Positions 34,076 through 45,100 are shown, counted from the first letter of the stretch. The stretch: DNA of 64,000 nt from Tetraselmis striata (GCA_006384855.1 VCJN01000968.1:32399-96398), one strand, 5' to 3'. Notes: a model not told the origin generated them from the sequence alone. Program-made: numbers and translations.

Positions 34076-36076
34076 TCACTCCCTACCAGTAACGGCGGCG
34101 CAGACATGGTCGTTCACGTCCGCGCTCTGGAGGCGCAGCAGCACTCCGAACAGCCGCATGCCCAGGTCCGCGGCGGCGAGGTCCGCAAAAGTCATCATCT
34201 CCTCCTCCTCCTCCTCCTCCTCTGAGCTCTCATCACAGGTCAGGTCGAGAGCATTCTCGAGACGGATCGTTGTCAGGGCGGGAGCCGCGGTGACGGCTTG
34301 CAGAAAGTCGTCTGCCGTGACATCAAACGGAACGGCGCAGCTGAGGTGTAGCTCCATCAAGGTCCTCGGTAGCAGCAAAGAGATGTCTCCGCCGGGCAGC
34401 AGTGCAGACCCCTCAATCCCAGACATGTGGAGCCTCTGCAGCGCCGGAAAGTCCATGAAGCCCCGCTGAGGCAGACGCCGCTGCCACAATCCTGGCGTGC
34501 CTTGGATTACAGTCAGGCACCGCAGGCCTTCGATGAGGCGCAGACTCCGAAAATCTGCTGCATGCCACTGGGTATCCTGCAATACCAGGTCGACCAGGCC
34601 AGGTAGCGAGCTGGCGATGTCTGCCATGACGCCAAGGCCGATAGCTGCGGAGGAAAATTGACAGGTGAGTGACCTGCGGGGCCACCGCGAGCGCACCTTC
34701 CCGGGAGCGTACGTGATGCATCTTGATAGAGTCCCAGACTGGCTTGCCGTTGTCGCGCAACAACTGGAGCTCCCGGAGCGTCTTAATCGGGGCCCACCAC
34801 TCCAATCAGCTCCAGCAGGTTCACCGGGGCCGGAAGAGCCAGGTGCACGAGGTGCTGCAGCTGGCTGATCGGGCCCAGGGTGCCGTGGAACTTGCCAGCC
34901 CCGATGTACAGCCTCCGTAGCCGGGTCATGTGGGGCAGCAACTCCTGAATAGGAAAAGCGAGTCTTGTGCTGAACCTCAATTCTTCCAGGCGGGTGAGAT
35001 GCTTCAGCATCGAGGTCTGGCTGTCGAACGGATGGTAGCGATGTAGCTGCTCGATGTCTAGAGTGACGAGGGCGGTCAAGGTACTGATGGGCTCAAGAAG
35101 TCGGAAGAAGTTCCGGCTGTCGCTGGTTTCCTCGCTTTTCAGCCTGAGGTGCTTGATGGAGGTGGCGTGCCTTGCTAGCGCCGTCAAATCCGCTGCAGAG
35201 ACATCGAGCCCGTCGACGTTGAGCCGCTGCAGGCCGCCGCCATACGCGCGGGCAAAGTGCTCGAGTCCAATGTCTGCACGAGTCGGCCACGAGCCCTCCA
35301 GAGTCAGACTTCTGACGTTAGCATTCCTCTTCTGCAGCGTGGACGTCCAAAGGCGGACCATTTCGCCTTTGTTGTAGACGCAGCGCATAGACGAGCAGTG
35401 GCGGGCGACAGCCCTGCGGAGCAGCAAAACATGGATGCTCATGTGCGCGTTCTGCGTGTATGCGCCAGATCGCTACAGTAGCAATGCGGCTTGTCTAGCA
35501 TTTTACTCCCGCAACATACCACTGTATCCAACACCCTCGGTTAGAATGATGCCGCCACATAACTAGGCGGGTAAATACGACACCCCTGCTCAGAACAACA
35601 AATGATGCCCGTACTCAGAGTGGCTGCATATGACAAGCCATGTGGACCATTTTTGGGGGGCGATAATCTACTCGTCATAGCTAGATGGCGCTGGGGGCAG
35701 CCAGTAGATGGGAGAGGGATGGGTCCTACCGCTTCCAGTCCTTGCACACCAGCCTCGCGTGATTTCCACCTGATATGCCGTCTCCATCCGATGCCTGGCG
35801 TATTTGTAACGCCGTGAAGATCAGCTCCTCCACCTCTTCCGGCAGCGAGGTCCACCCGCTGCCTCCTCCCACCATCACCACCGCACCGCCCCGCGGACCA
35901 CCGCTCTGCACAGCTTGGCCGATGGATTGATCGCCATGCCGCGCGGTCGCAGCCGCGCCGCCCTGCGACTCCTTCTCCAGCAAGCCCCGCAGCAGCTCCG
36001 CTTGCTCGCCCGGCAACCGGCCCTCCTCCGCCAGCGCGTCCACCGACCGCCGGGTTGACGCTATGAGAGATATCAT
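34076..36076 (-). CDS. F-box/LRR-like protein, frame-damaged
   Basis: Minus-strand coding segments with clear leucine-rich-repeat character. Segment 1 runs from an ATG at 36076 to 35730. It has a linker with GGLLEKE-like helices, then SLPEEVEELIF and ARLVCKDWKR, an F-box-like signature. Segment 2 (~35451-34806) has LRRs such as LQRLNVDGLDVSAADLTALA, IKHLRLKSE, LVTLDIEQLHRY and LRRLYIGAGKF. Segment 3 (34805-34735) has KTLRELQLLRDNGKPVWDSI. Segment 4 (34644-34076) has LVDLVLQDTQW, LQRLHMSG and TLMELHLSC, then an acidic Glu run. F-box proteins usually recruit substrates to SCF ubiquitin ligases. The joins between segments 1/2 and 3/4 do not keep frame with any GT-AG pair I tried. Segments 2 and 3 abut with a one-base shift. 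It may be a pseudogene or carry sequence errors. An upstream non-ATG extension to 36196 is open. Confidence 0.55.
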
Positions 36077-36196
36077 TGCGCTGCCACTCGCCGGGCTGCC
36101 GACTAAAATCGGCATACTGCCTGTAATTCGGTCAGCCACAGAGGGGGCCGCAGGTTTTAACCCCTGTCGCAGGCCGCCTACCACCTGGGATTCCAA

Positions 36197-37242
36197 GCTG
36201 TTGTGGTCGTGGCGATCATCCGAGCGTCGTACACAAGGGCGGAGGAACTCGAGCGACTACTCTATCAATCCGTCCGCACATTCAGCTGCCGCTGAAAAAT
36301 GCCTACTACCGGTCTAAAATATTCGGTACCTGCAGTACGAGTGTGGAGATACCGGTTTATTGGCGACTATTCTTAATATTTAGATGGGCTAGCTGTAATC
36401 GTCCCTAAGAATTCTTAATATCCGTTGAGCTATTAAAACATATTTTAAAATATGTATGGGCCGCTATCGCGTAACCTTATCGTAACCGTACCGTAATTGC
36501 GTAACGCGTAAAATAACGCGTAGTTAGCAGGACGATACTGCTGTCGGATTCGGGCGGACTGGCAGATCCACTGGCTTCTATAATCGACTAGGACATGATT
36601 CCCCAGTTGCCTTTCTGATTGCCTTTTATTTTGGTGATTTCAGATATCGCCTTCTGCTGCTAGCTCATGTAAATATACATGATTCCTCAATAGCATTTTT
36701 TCTAACCCCCCCGGGGTCGCTATAAATAAGATTACAGGCGCGTAGAGGCCGCCATCCCTGCGCCTGACTACCCAGTCGCTACCGTTTTCATGGCCACTCA
36801 TAGCGACTATCGTCGTACCACTGGTAATAATTACAATGAAGCAGCCAGAATCTCCGCAGGTGAGAGGATGCTCGAGCAGAATAAAAGTAATTCTTTATTT
36901 ATGTAGCGCTGGTCCTTAATAAAAAAGAAAAGTTCGCCCCGGGGCATCGGCCGAAGCCGCCCCAGCACTTGACCTCGCCGTGCGCCAACTGCAGTCGTAG
37001 GTCTGGCATTTTTTTATTTTTTTGGGGGGTAGACGGGTAGACCATTGCCTCATTCGAATCCCGAATGCATCAACCGAGTAAACCCGGGACACGCCCAGGC
37101 TGGCCTAGGTACAGTACCTGTACCCATCAGCTCAGGTACCCTTGCCGACGAAACTAAACCCTTTATGTAGCACGCGGGCCGCGCCCACTCACTGGCCCAG
37201 GTACAGGTACCTATCAGCTCAGGCGCGGCGCGCATTGATTAA
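36197..37242. other. Intergenic, AT-rich
   Basis: No gene seen. It contains an 18-bp perfect palindrome ACATATTTTAAAATATGT at 36438-36455 and several CGTAA repeats just after it (36470-36520). Confidence 0.6.
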
Positions 37243-37365
37243 GGCCCGTTTCATACCACGGTCCGCGTGCCGCCCTAGCCGCGTGCCGCCCTAGTACTCG
37301 TACCGGAGCGCGCCACGTCGACCGGGCCGCGGGGGCCATTATGAAAATTCGCGCACGCCCCCAAC

Positions 37366-37432
37366 AGCAAGGCGGCACGCGTGTACGGGGCATTTTTTTT
37401 AAAAATGCCCCGTACACGCGTGCCGCCTTGCT
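37366..37432. repeat. Perfect 32-bp inverted repeat (hairpin)
   Basis: Arm 37366-37397 begins AGCAAGGCGGCACGCG and ends GGGGCATTTTT. It is the exact inverse complement of 37401-37432, with a 3-base T spacer. It contains the CGGCACGCG word also found in the terminal repeats of the surrounding element, so it may be a nested or rearranged terminal copy. Confidence 0.95.
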
Positions 37433-37456
37433 ACCCAGAATTTTGAGAGCGTTTAT

Positions 37457-37957
37457 ATGTTCCGGGGTGAGGTATATCATTTACCGCTGCCGGAGCGGGC
37501 AATTGCTCTCAACCCGCACTTGCTCGCTCCACCCTCATGGTGTTCCCGTTCACCGTTTGCAAAGGACGGCGGGGAGGCAACCAACCGTCCTCCCAACATG
37601 CCTACGCCGCATTCAGACCGGGCCGCTGCCGGAGATGTGAGGCGGTCACCCGCCATCCCGCGCGCTCGGGCATCTGGCGCAGCTGATCGCTCCCCAGTAG
37701 ACCGTCTGGACGCCCGCTTAGGGCTCAGCCCAGACAGCCGTATGCAGCGTATCGAGGAGGCAGACCATGAATTGGAGTGGGAGTCTGGAGGGCGCGATGG
37801 CGAGGGAGGTTCCGACGAGGACGAAGTCCAACACAACGATGGGCTGCGCGACTGCTGCGTCACGGGGTGCAAAGTCGTGACGCTTATCGACTACACCCGG
37901 TCGCAGCACCGCTGTCGCGAGTGCCAGGGGCACTTTCACGCCCTCCTCGTCATCTGA
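37457..37957 (+). CDS. Hypothetical ORF inside the inverted-repeat element
   Basis: Open frame of 166 codons within the Harbinger-like element. The first ~100 residues are Pro/Arg/Ser-rich. An acidic stretch follows, then a C-terminal Cys/His cluster: CCVTGCKV, then QHRCRECQGHFH. The spacing (C-C-x3-C ... C-x2-C ... H-x-H) resembles a small zinc-binding module. It could be the first exon of a transposon-encoded DNA-binding protein or a captured host fragment. No function can be assigned. Confidence 0.4.
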   Translation: MFRGEVYHLPLPERAIALNPHLLAPPSWCSRSPFAKDGGEATNRPPNMPTPHSDRAAAGDVRRSPAIPRARASGAADRSPVDRLDARLGLSPDSRMQRIEEADHELEWESGGRDGEGGSDEDEVQHNDGLRDCCVTGCKVVTLIDYTRSQHRCRECQGHFHALLVI

Positions 37958-38269
37958 GTCGCACTCGCCGTCGGAGTCCGACTACGGGTACGCGGTAGAT
38001 TACAGTAGTGCTAAACCGGGCGCCTCGGGGTGGGGGTGAAGACGGGGAGGACGCATTCTGGCGGGGGGTGGAGAGGCGGGCTGCGGGCACGGGGGACATA
38101 TGCAGCGCGTTTCCGCCGCTGCGCGTATGTATGAAATGCTGTTTTTTGCGGCGGCACGCGTGCGCTTATTCGCCCAATGCCACCGGCTACGTGGCAGCAC
38201 GATATCGCGTATCGTTAGGGCGGCACGCGGCTAGGGCGGCACGCGAACCGTGGTATGAAACAAACCTAA

Positions 38270-38536
38270 TTTTGTATGGCGCAGTGCCGTAACTACGCTT
38301 GCAGTAGCACCGCTAAATCCTTGCCGCCTGTACCGCTGGCGATAGTACGCAACGGATGATTTTGCCAAGCCATCAAGCGGGCCAAGGGACGTCAGCCGCC
38401 TGCATCAGGAGCACACCGCCAGTCAGCACGAAACCACAGAATAACAGTAGGCGCACGGCGGAGGACACAAGGTGATCGCTTGCCATGTCATGGTCCCTGG
38501 GGAAATTGGCGGTCGGTCGCGGCAGTAGAGATATGC

Positions 38537-38570
<34 letters not shown>

Positions 38571-38817
38571 CGGCTGTGCGACGCATCGCATCTCGGCCGG
38601 CCGACGGGACACCGGCGGCCCGCGGTTCCTGCAGCTTCTCCACTCCCGGCCGTGCCCTCACCGGCCTGCCTCAGTCAGGCCAGCTTTCAGTGCTCCTCGT
38701 CCCCCAGATGCGCGTGTGCCGTCCTCACTCGTCCTCCCGCACCCCCTGGCGCAGATCCCTCACTCCACGCAGCTGGGAGCGACCCTAACGCAACCCTAAC
38801 CGGCGCATCCCGGCGCC
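38270..38817. promoter_or_regulatory. Upstream region of NDUFA8
   Basis: Non-coding. It contains a ~30-base G-run (38539-38568). Just ahead of the NDUFA8 start codon there are two CCCTAA words, one within AACCCTAACC (38790-38801). Such telo-box motifs are common in plant promoters of growth and housekeeping genes. The actual promoter is not identified. Confidence 0.4.
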
Positions 38818-39443
38818 ATGGCGGACTCTGCCCCCCTCCCCACCTCCGCCGTGCTCACATCCATCGCCAAGCACATAGCCGTGAACTGCAAGAGCGAAAA
38901 CCGGGCTTTCATGGAGTGCAAGAAGGCGAACCGCAACCCGGAGGCTTGCCTACAGACGGGCGAGGCGGTGACCAAGTGCACCGTGGCGCTGTGAGCATCT
39001 CCCCCCCCCCCCCCCCCCCCCTCCTTCATCTTCCGCACCCCCTCCAACACCCCCCCCCCTCCCTGTCCCACCAGCTTCATCCCTCCCTCATTGCTGCCTG
39101 CTTCCTCACGCGTAGCAAGAGAAGGGTCAGGCCATGGATGGCAGTTAGCCTGATGTGCTTCCTCTCGGCGCGTGTAGGCTGAAGAAGCTGAACGAGGAGG
39201 CACCAAAGGAGCTCAAGGCGTACTACGAATGCATGGACTACTACAGGTCCCTCCCCCCCCCCCCCCCCCCCCCCCCCCCACTTCCTCCAACACACACAAT
39301 CTAGCAACACCATCACTGACAGGCATCCTCCCCCCCCCCCCCCCCCCCAACCCACCCCCACTTCTCCTCCCTGCAGCAACAACCTGCTGCGATGCCGCGA
39401 GTACGAGGCCGCCTTCTTCAAGAAGTGCCCCCTCGACTCCTAG
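38818..39443 (+). CDS. NDUFA8: NADH dehydrogenase (ubiquinone) 1 alpha subcomplex subunit 8, CHCH protein
   Basis: Accessory subunit of mitochondrial respiratory complex I on the intermembrane-space side, imported and oxidised by the MIA40 pathway. Exons 38818-38990, 39178-39246 and 39377-39443 give 102 residues with phases matching at both joins. The first CHCH module has C24-x9-C34 and C44-x9-C54. The second has C76-x10-C87 and C87-x10-C98, with YYECMDYYSNNLLRC and EYEAAFFKKC as in plant and algal homologues. There is no cleavable presequence, as expected for MIA40 substrates. It is shorter than animal NDUFA8 (about 170 aa), which has a longer tail. Both introns have a ~20-base C-tract directly behind the donor. 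Confidence 0.93.
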
Positions 39444-40302
39444 GCAGCTTCCTACGAAGCCCCCCCGCCCCCCTTGTCTCCCCCCCCCCAAAACACGACT
39501 TATCGTTCTCCGCTGTAAAACGCTGCGCGGGATAGCCCGGCGGCTCCCCTTTGTCGTAGCCCCCATACGTCAGTATTGCGATCAGGTCAGCTCGCAATGC
39601 CGGGCGTGGATGGCAGCTCAGGCCCTCTGGAAGGCGCTTCAAGGGCGGTGTGTGTTTTGGGGGGGGGGGGGGGGCGAGAAGGGTGAGCGGGGCAAGGGGA
39701 AGAAGGTTGCATGGGTCATGCAGAGAGCGAGAGGGAGAGAGATTTCATAATATACTTGGTGCAGGTAGCTGAGGAGCATCGTACCATGCAGGTGGGATGG
39801 GCCATGCATTCCTCCCGCTCATCTTGACCCCCCCACCCCCCTCCCCCCCCACACGGCCTGCCACAAGCACGTTGGCAGATCCGCGCATGTGGCATTGCGG
39901 CAGCCCGTGCTACCATGCGTACTACCCGGCTAGCATTTCGCTTGGGCCTCCCCCTCTCTGCACATGCGCTTTAGCCCAACAAGGCATCTGTGCCCTTGCT
40001 TGTGGCAGCAGACATGGTCACTGGGCGGCGGCAGCGACTGTGCTAAACAGCGATGTGCTCAAGCAGCTGTTTGGAGTAGCTTCAGCGGTGGCGGCGGCAG
40101 GCTTCCAATTGGTCCAAGCGGAGCCTCATCCTCCGCCTGCTGGCAGCGATGTTCACTCCGCAGATACGACATAAGAATACAGTACATTATAACGACAGCC
40201 CAATGGGGATGCCCCGCCGCAGCCATTCCTAGCTCGACCTTTGCGCTTCTTGGAGAGTTTATCCTCCCTCAGCCGAAGTGCCCGAGGAGGGGGGGGGGGG
40301 TG
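39444..40302. other. Convergent 3' intergenic region
   Basis: Lies between the NDUFA8 stop and the stop of the minus-strand membrane protein gene. No gene. C- and G-runs occur at about 39660-39674 and 39829-39851. The G-run at 40288-40299, just past the minus gene's stop codon, reads as a C-run on that gene's sense strand. Confidence 0.6.
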
Positions 40303-41073
40303 CTAGCAGGTGGCCTGTGGGGCGCCCTCGGCTAAGCCTCGTTCCTCAGCCACACCGTCTCCCGGGCCCTGCTCCGATCTGCTGTGAGAGCGGCTGTCCA
40401 GGGCGAGGTAGCGCTCAGCCGCCCCCTCTGCCTCTGGGCCGTAGCCCCATACCCGCCAGATGAGCAGCTCCGCAACGAGGAGGTTGGGCAGATAGAACAC
40501 CATCGCGGCGGCGTTCAGCCATAGCAGCGCCGCGCTCATCGGCAGCTGCACAAAGTGCAGCGGCGCGGTGTACAGGCGGTACAGCGCGGACCCGATGGCT
40601 ACCGCCACGAGGCGGGTCGCCCAGCGGCGGTGGCGCGCCGTCTGGCCGCGCATGGCCGCCAGCACGGTGGGCACCGGGAGCGCAACCATCAGCGCGCCGT
40701 ACCCGGCGAAGGAGATGTCCATGGGCAGGCCGCCCACGGTTCCGATGGCCAGCGTGTAGGTGGTGCCGCCCAGGCCCGTGGCCATACAGAGCGCCGCGAA
40801 GAGGCGGCCCAGCCATCGGTGCACCGCCGGCGCCGCGGCGCGCACGCCCGGCAACAACTGGAAGGGCAGGATGAGCTGCAGCAAGAAGCCTGCGTAGAAG
40901 TGGGCGCCGATGGAGGCCAGGCCAGCGGGCCCGGTGGCGGAGTAGTCAGAGACGGTGCGCCAGCGGGCGGGGCTGCGCAGCAGGAAGACGGCGGCGATGT
41001 AGGCGCAGAAGACGTACAGCCACACGGTGAGCGCCCCATGCGGCAGATGCCACGCTCGAAATCGGCAACCCAT
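40303..41073 (-). CDS. DUF2306-like multi-pass membrane protein
   Basis: Intronless ATG-started frame of 256 residues, the only clear single-exon gene in the window. It has about six to seven hydrophobic segments, including VWLYVFCAYIAAVFLL, LQLILPFQLLPG, LCMATGLGGTTYTLAIGTVGG and AALLWLNAAAMVFYLPNLLV. A central HRWLGRLF segment and a RHRRWATRLVAVAIGSALYR segment resemble DUF2306 proteins (uncharacterised, four to seven TM helices, found in bacteria and scattered eukaryotes). His residues in HRW and RHRRW are the kind that could bind heme or metal, but that is speculation. Lack of introns among intron-rich neighbours might reflect acquisition by transfer or retroposition. A C-run follows the stop immediately on the sense strand. 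Confidence 0.82.
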   Translation of the reverse strand: MGCRFRAWHLPHGALTVWLYVFCAYIAAVFLLRSPARWRTVSDYSATGPAGLASIGAHFYAGFLLQLILPFQLLPGVRAAAPAVHRWLGRLFAALCMATGLGGTTYTLAIGTVGGLPMDISFAGYGALMVALPVPTVLAAMRGQTARHRRWATRLVAVAIGSALYRLYTAPLHFVQLPMSAALLWLNAAAMVFYLPNLLVAELLIWRVWGYGPEAEGAAERYLALDSRSHSRSEQGPGDGVAEERGLAEGAPQATC

Positions 41074-42163
41074 CGTCCTTCGTCACAGCCAGCTAGCTCG
41101 GAAGCTGATGCCGTCAAGTACCCCGAACGCGCGAGATAGGGGCGCGTGGGGCCGTTCCTCAAGCAGGGAGTGGTGGGTCGAGGGAGCCACCCGGGCTGTG
41201 GAGCAGTGGGGTTGCCAGTCACGAATCAAGCAGCAGCAGCAGATCGGATCATCCTTTTTTTAATTTTAGTCATCGGCCGTATGACGCGTCACGTTGTAGT
41301 CCGTCGATGTGTCCAGGCGGGGTATGGCACGAGTAGTGACTATAGGTAGCGGATACCGGATGGAGTCCGTGGATCATCGTCACCCTCGCACGCACGCTTG
41401 CACGCCTGGCCCGCACTCCTCGAGCGCATCGCTCATCCAACCCGCCTCATGCGGGCGGTAGCGACTGGTTACGTGCCGCTTCATTTTTTTCTAGAGCGGG
41501 TCGTGTTGATCTCCCAGCTTGAAATCCTTTTTAAACCCTTTATTTATACCTGTACTCCTTATTTATTTTCGCGCCATGGATTTGTTACCGGAATCTCAGC
41601 ATACCTGTGCGGTAGCTGTCAATATCGTCCGCAGTTGTTCATCCTGCACAACGTTATTGTGTACGCAAGCGTTCAGGATTATCATCGGCTTGTAGTAGAA
41701 GGATTATATCGCGCGTTGGGCTGTTGGCGTAAGTACGGTACTGAAGCACCGTGCGCGCAATATGAGAACTACGCGACTGATGACGATGCATGATGCGAGA
41801 TCGCAGCGATGAAAGGTCGTGAACAGATCGCTCCGAATCCGCGAGACTTTCGAGGCTGACGGAACAGACGCGCCAGCAGCATGCAGCATGCTGCAAAATT
41901 GAGTCGAGCGCAATACCCTGTACAGGGTAGCGACTAACCCGGGAGTGTGCGACACAGCTCTCTCGCGCGAAGGATGCCTGATTAGGTCAAGCAGCCTGTC
42001 AGGCAGACCACCTCAGACTAGCGCACGTTCCTCCGCCCGATCTCCCTATCCACCCCCAGTGCTCTCAAGAGGCGGGTCCCTCAAGTGTCTGCAGCGAGGT
42101 GGTATACTGACCTGTGGGGCACTCGACCGCAATAAGCTCCCCACCTGGAGGCCCGCCGTCCGC
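41074..42163. other. Divergent intergenic region
   Basis: Lies between the DUF2306-like gene (-) and the next gene (+). No gene recognised; upstream reading from 41945 is open in the same frame as the next gene, so that gene may begin earlier. Confidence 0.5.
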
Positions 42164-45100
42164 ATGCCGCGCCTGAAGGCCCTCGATGAATACGGCGACA
42201 AGGTGCTGTACAACGCTGCCAGCGTGAACAGGGCCGAGGTCGCGCTGTTCACGGAGCTCGGCCACGTGTCATGGGGACTGCCCCAGACGCTGCCCCTAGC
42301 GACACTGGGCCTGTCGTACATGACCTGCGAGCGGCGGCACAACACCGTGCCGCTATCCAACGTGGACGTGTTCGATCAGCACAGAATGGTCATGCGCGGC
42401 ATCCAGGCGGAGGGGCTTTACGACATCGGGCTAGGGTTCCCAGCTGTGCATGATGCTGAGCGCAGACGGCGGCGGCGTGTCGGCGCATTCCCTGGAAGAG
42501 CTGGGCAACGGCTCTGAGCTTGTCAAGTTTGCCACCGAGACCGCGATGCTTATCGTGCAGTGCACCAAGGCGGAGAAGTTCCGCGGCGTGTACCACCAGT
42601 GCGCGTGGTCGGTGCTTAACCATAAAGAGTATAGCAAGCGTGAAAACAAGGAGCGGGCAAAGCCCAGGTACCTCTTTTCCATCAAGATCCAGCAACAGGT
42701 CCCCCCCCCCCCCCCTGGGCGCTTCCGCCCGCCCTTTATGTCACATCAAATCTCTTCGCTGGGAATTCAGCATGGCGCCGGTAACTTTCCGGTACCGCTG
42801 GTCCATGCCAGGGCATCGACACGCGTGTGGATGTCGTGCGGGCGGTGCAGTGGCAACAAAGCTTTATCCACGCACGGCCGCTCTCGCAGTTTCTGGCAGA
42901 GGCGAGGCTGGGGAATACGCTGCCGATGGCGATCCTCAACGCGTGCTGCACGAATCCCGGGGCCGCGCATCCGACTATCGAAGCCTTTGCTGACCATGGC
43001 TCACCCAGCGCCAAGAGCATACTGCTGCATCGCGCCAACGTGGCCATGCACATCCTGACAGGGAAGCCGCCGTCCAGCGAGTCCGCCACGCGCTTTTTCT
43101 GGGAGCTGCACGGCCAGCAGCACATCGCCATGGCGTGGTCGGACAGCAGCCTGCACTCCAGCACATCCAGGATCCACTTCCAGCTGCCTAACATGAAGGT
43201 GGGCCGCCGCATGGAGGAAGCCGTGCCCAGCATCTGCCACACCTATCAGGAATGTGGAAATCGCCATCTTGGTTTAAAGTATGTTCACTAGGTATTTGAA
43301 TGTCATAGTTATCTTTTGATTTATGAAGTTGATATAATTCATTTCAAACCCAATAGAATAAAATGGTTCAGTTGCTTTAGAATAACTTTTTTGCTTTTGT
43401 TTTGTTTGTTCCGCTTACGTCAGAAATAAGTTACTGAAGTAACCTCTGCAGCACAAGATTTCATTTGTATGTTGTTATTTCTAAGTTATTATCCGAGTGG
43501 CCTTATTATCCAAGCTATTGCTTGTTTAGTAATAACAAGCAATACTACTATCTCAGAAAAAAAATTGAAATGTGTTATTATTAAGTAAACAATTATTAGT
43601 GGTATAGGGCTATTATTTTGCCGGGTGTATAGTCTGACAGGCACTTTGCAGAGATGAAAATGGCGTATTATAGGTATTCACCATTCACTCTACAATTCTG
43701 TCGATGTTTGGATGAATAGCAACCGCGAAGTAAATACAGTTCTCACCGCTGCGCGGATAAAGACACGCCTGCTATTGTATGACCCCACCTTTACACACCA
43801 TGCCGACTCCATAACTTGGGCTTGCATATTGCTAACCTTGGCGGTGAAACTTTGCTTGAATTTCCTTGTCAAATGGCCTATAAACTCGATATTACCTACG
43901 GTCACCGCCGCGAGTTATTCCATCAACCCTCTCAACGTACATCAGGTGCAGATAATATGCCGGTTCTCCTCCCCGCGCGCAGCCTTCGACGCTGGCGCTC
44001 ATGTTCTGCGACCCGGAGTTCCGGGAGGCGTGCCCCGTGAACCAGCCGGGCATGTCCTTGATCGGCGTGCACAAGGCGGAGCGGGCGCCCGGGACCTCGG
44101 AAACGCACTACACGGCGACGTACACCCGAGTGCTGGGGCCGGAAAAGTCGACGTGCGAGTCGGTGTGTGTCTGCGCGTGCATACACATGGGCGAGGGCAA
44201 CCACGTGGCGATCCAGTGGCCAGTGGCGGCAGCCACGGCGGCGGCAGGCAGGCTGACGGTGCAGGAGGAGATGTTTGTTGTGTGCTCGGAAAAGGTGCGC
44301 GCCCGATGCTGGTCTGCGTTGCTAGTACCGGTACGGGTACTTGTACGGGTACCTGTACACTACGCGACGAGATTGCTGGCAAACCCTAATCAAACCCTTC
44401 TCTTTACATCTCGGCCGTCGCTACTGCTGGTAGCTTTGAGAGGGGCTGCACCACTTGGGCTGGCATATACCTGGAAGTGCCCCCTTGCAGCCAAACCACG
44501 CTGCGCCCGCATTGCGTGCATTGGACGCAGGGTAGAACCCGCATTGCATGGCGGGAAATACATGCAATATACGCCTTAGTTACCAAACGAGAACCTTGGC
44601 ATGGCACACGTGTCGGGACAGTACCTCGTACAGTCCTGTGGTGTGGTCCTGCTTGGCCCGGTTCAGACCGTTATACAAGCTCTACAGTATCTGATGACGA
44701 TGGCATCCAAGTCCGATCGGGACCTTTTTCGAGCTTGATATCTCAATATGGTTTCGGAGCTACGGTGACGAGCCTGTAAAGCAAGAGCCTGGCGTTTGAC
44801 TCCCACTCGTAGCACAAATTGCAAGAGTCCCCTCGGGGTATCGTCTTCCGGTACTATATATCCGGTGTAAGTCCGATTCGTACCCCTAGTTTCCGGTGAT
44901 GCAATCATCAATTCCCAGGATTATCCTACATCGAGACTCAATAAGTGCGGTGTTATTTATGGATTATTCCGGCTCCTGTGGCTCAGGTCCTTGGATCCCC
45001 CACGATCTACCCAGACTTTCCGGTCCTCCCTATCCTCGGGATCAGAGGTGTTAGGACAGTACCCCGTACAGTCCTATGGTGTGGCCCTCAGCCCGGTTCA

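Larger units (their letters stand above)
37243..38266. mobile_element. 1.02-kb Harbinger-like inverted-repeat element
   Basis: The ends are inverted copies over about 50 bp. The left reads GGCCCGTTTCATACCACGG and continues into two GCGTGCCGCCCTAG repeats; the right (38266 downward) is GGTTTGTTTCATACCACGG and the same repeats. Both ends are flanked by TAA (37240-37242 and 38267-38269), a 3-bp TWA duplication typical of PIF/Harbinger elements. Inside lie a perfect 32-bp hairpin (37366-37432) and an ORF (37457-37957). No DDE transposase is recognisable, so mobility would depend on a partner. Confidence 0.75.

Noticed and set aside
40555-41139. Plus frame of 194 codons, Gln/Arg/Gly-rich
   Set aside because: Shadow of the DUF2306-like membrane protein on the minus strand.
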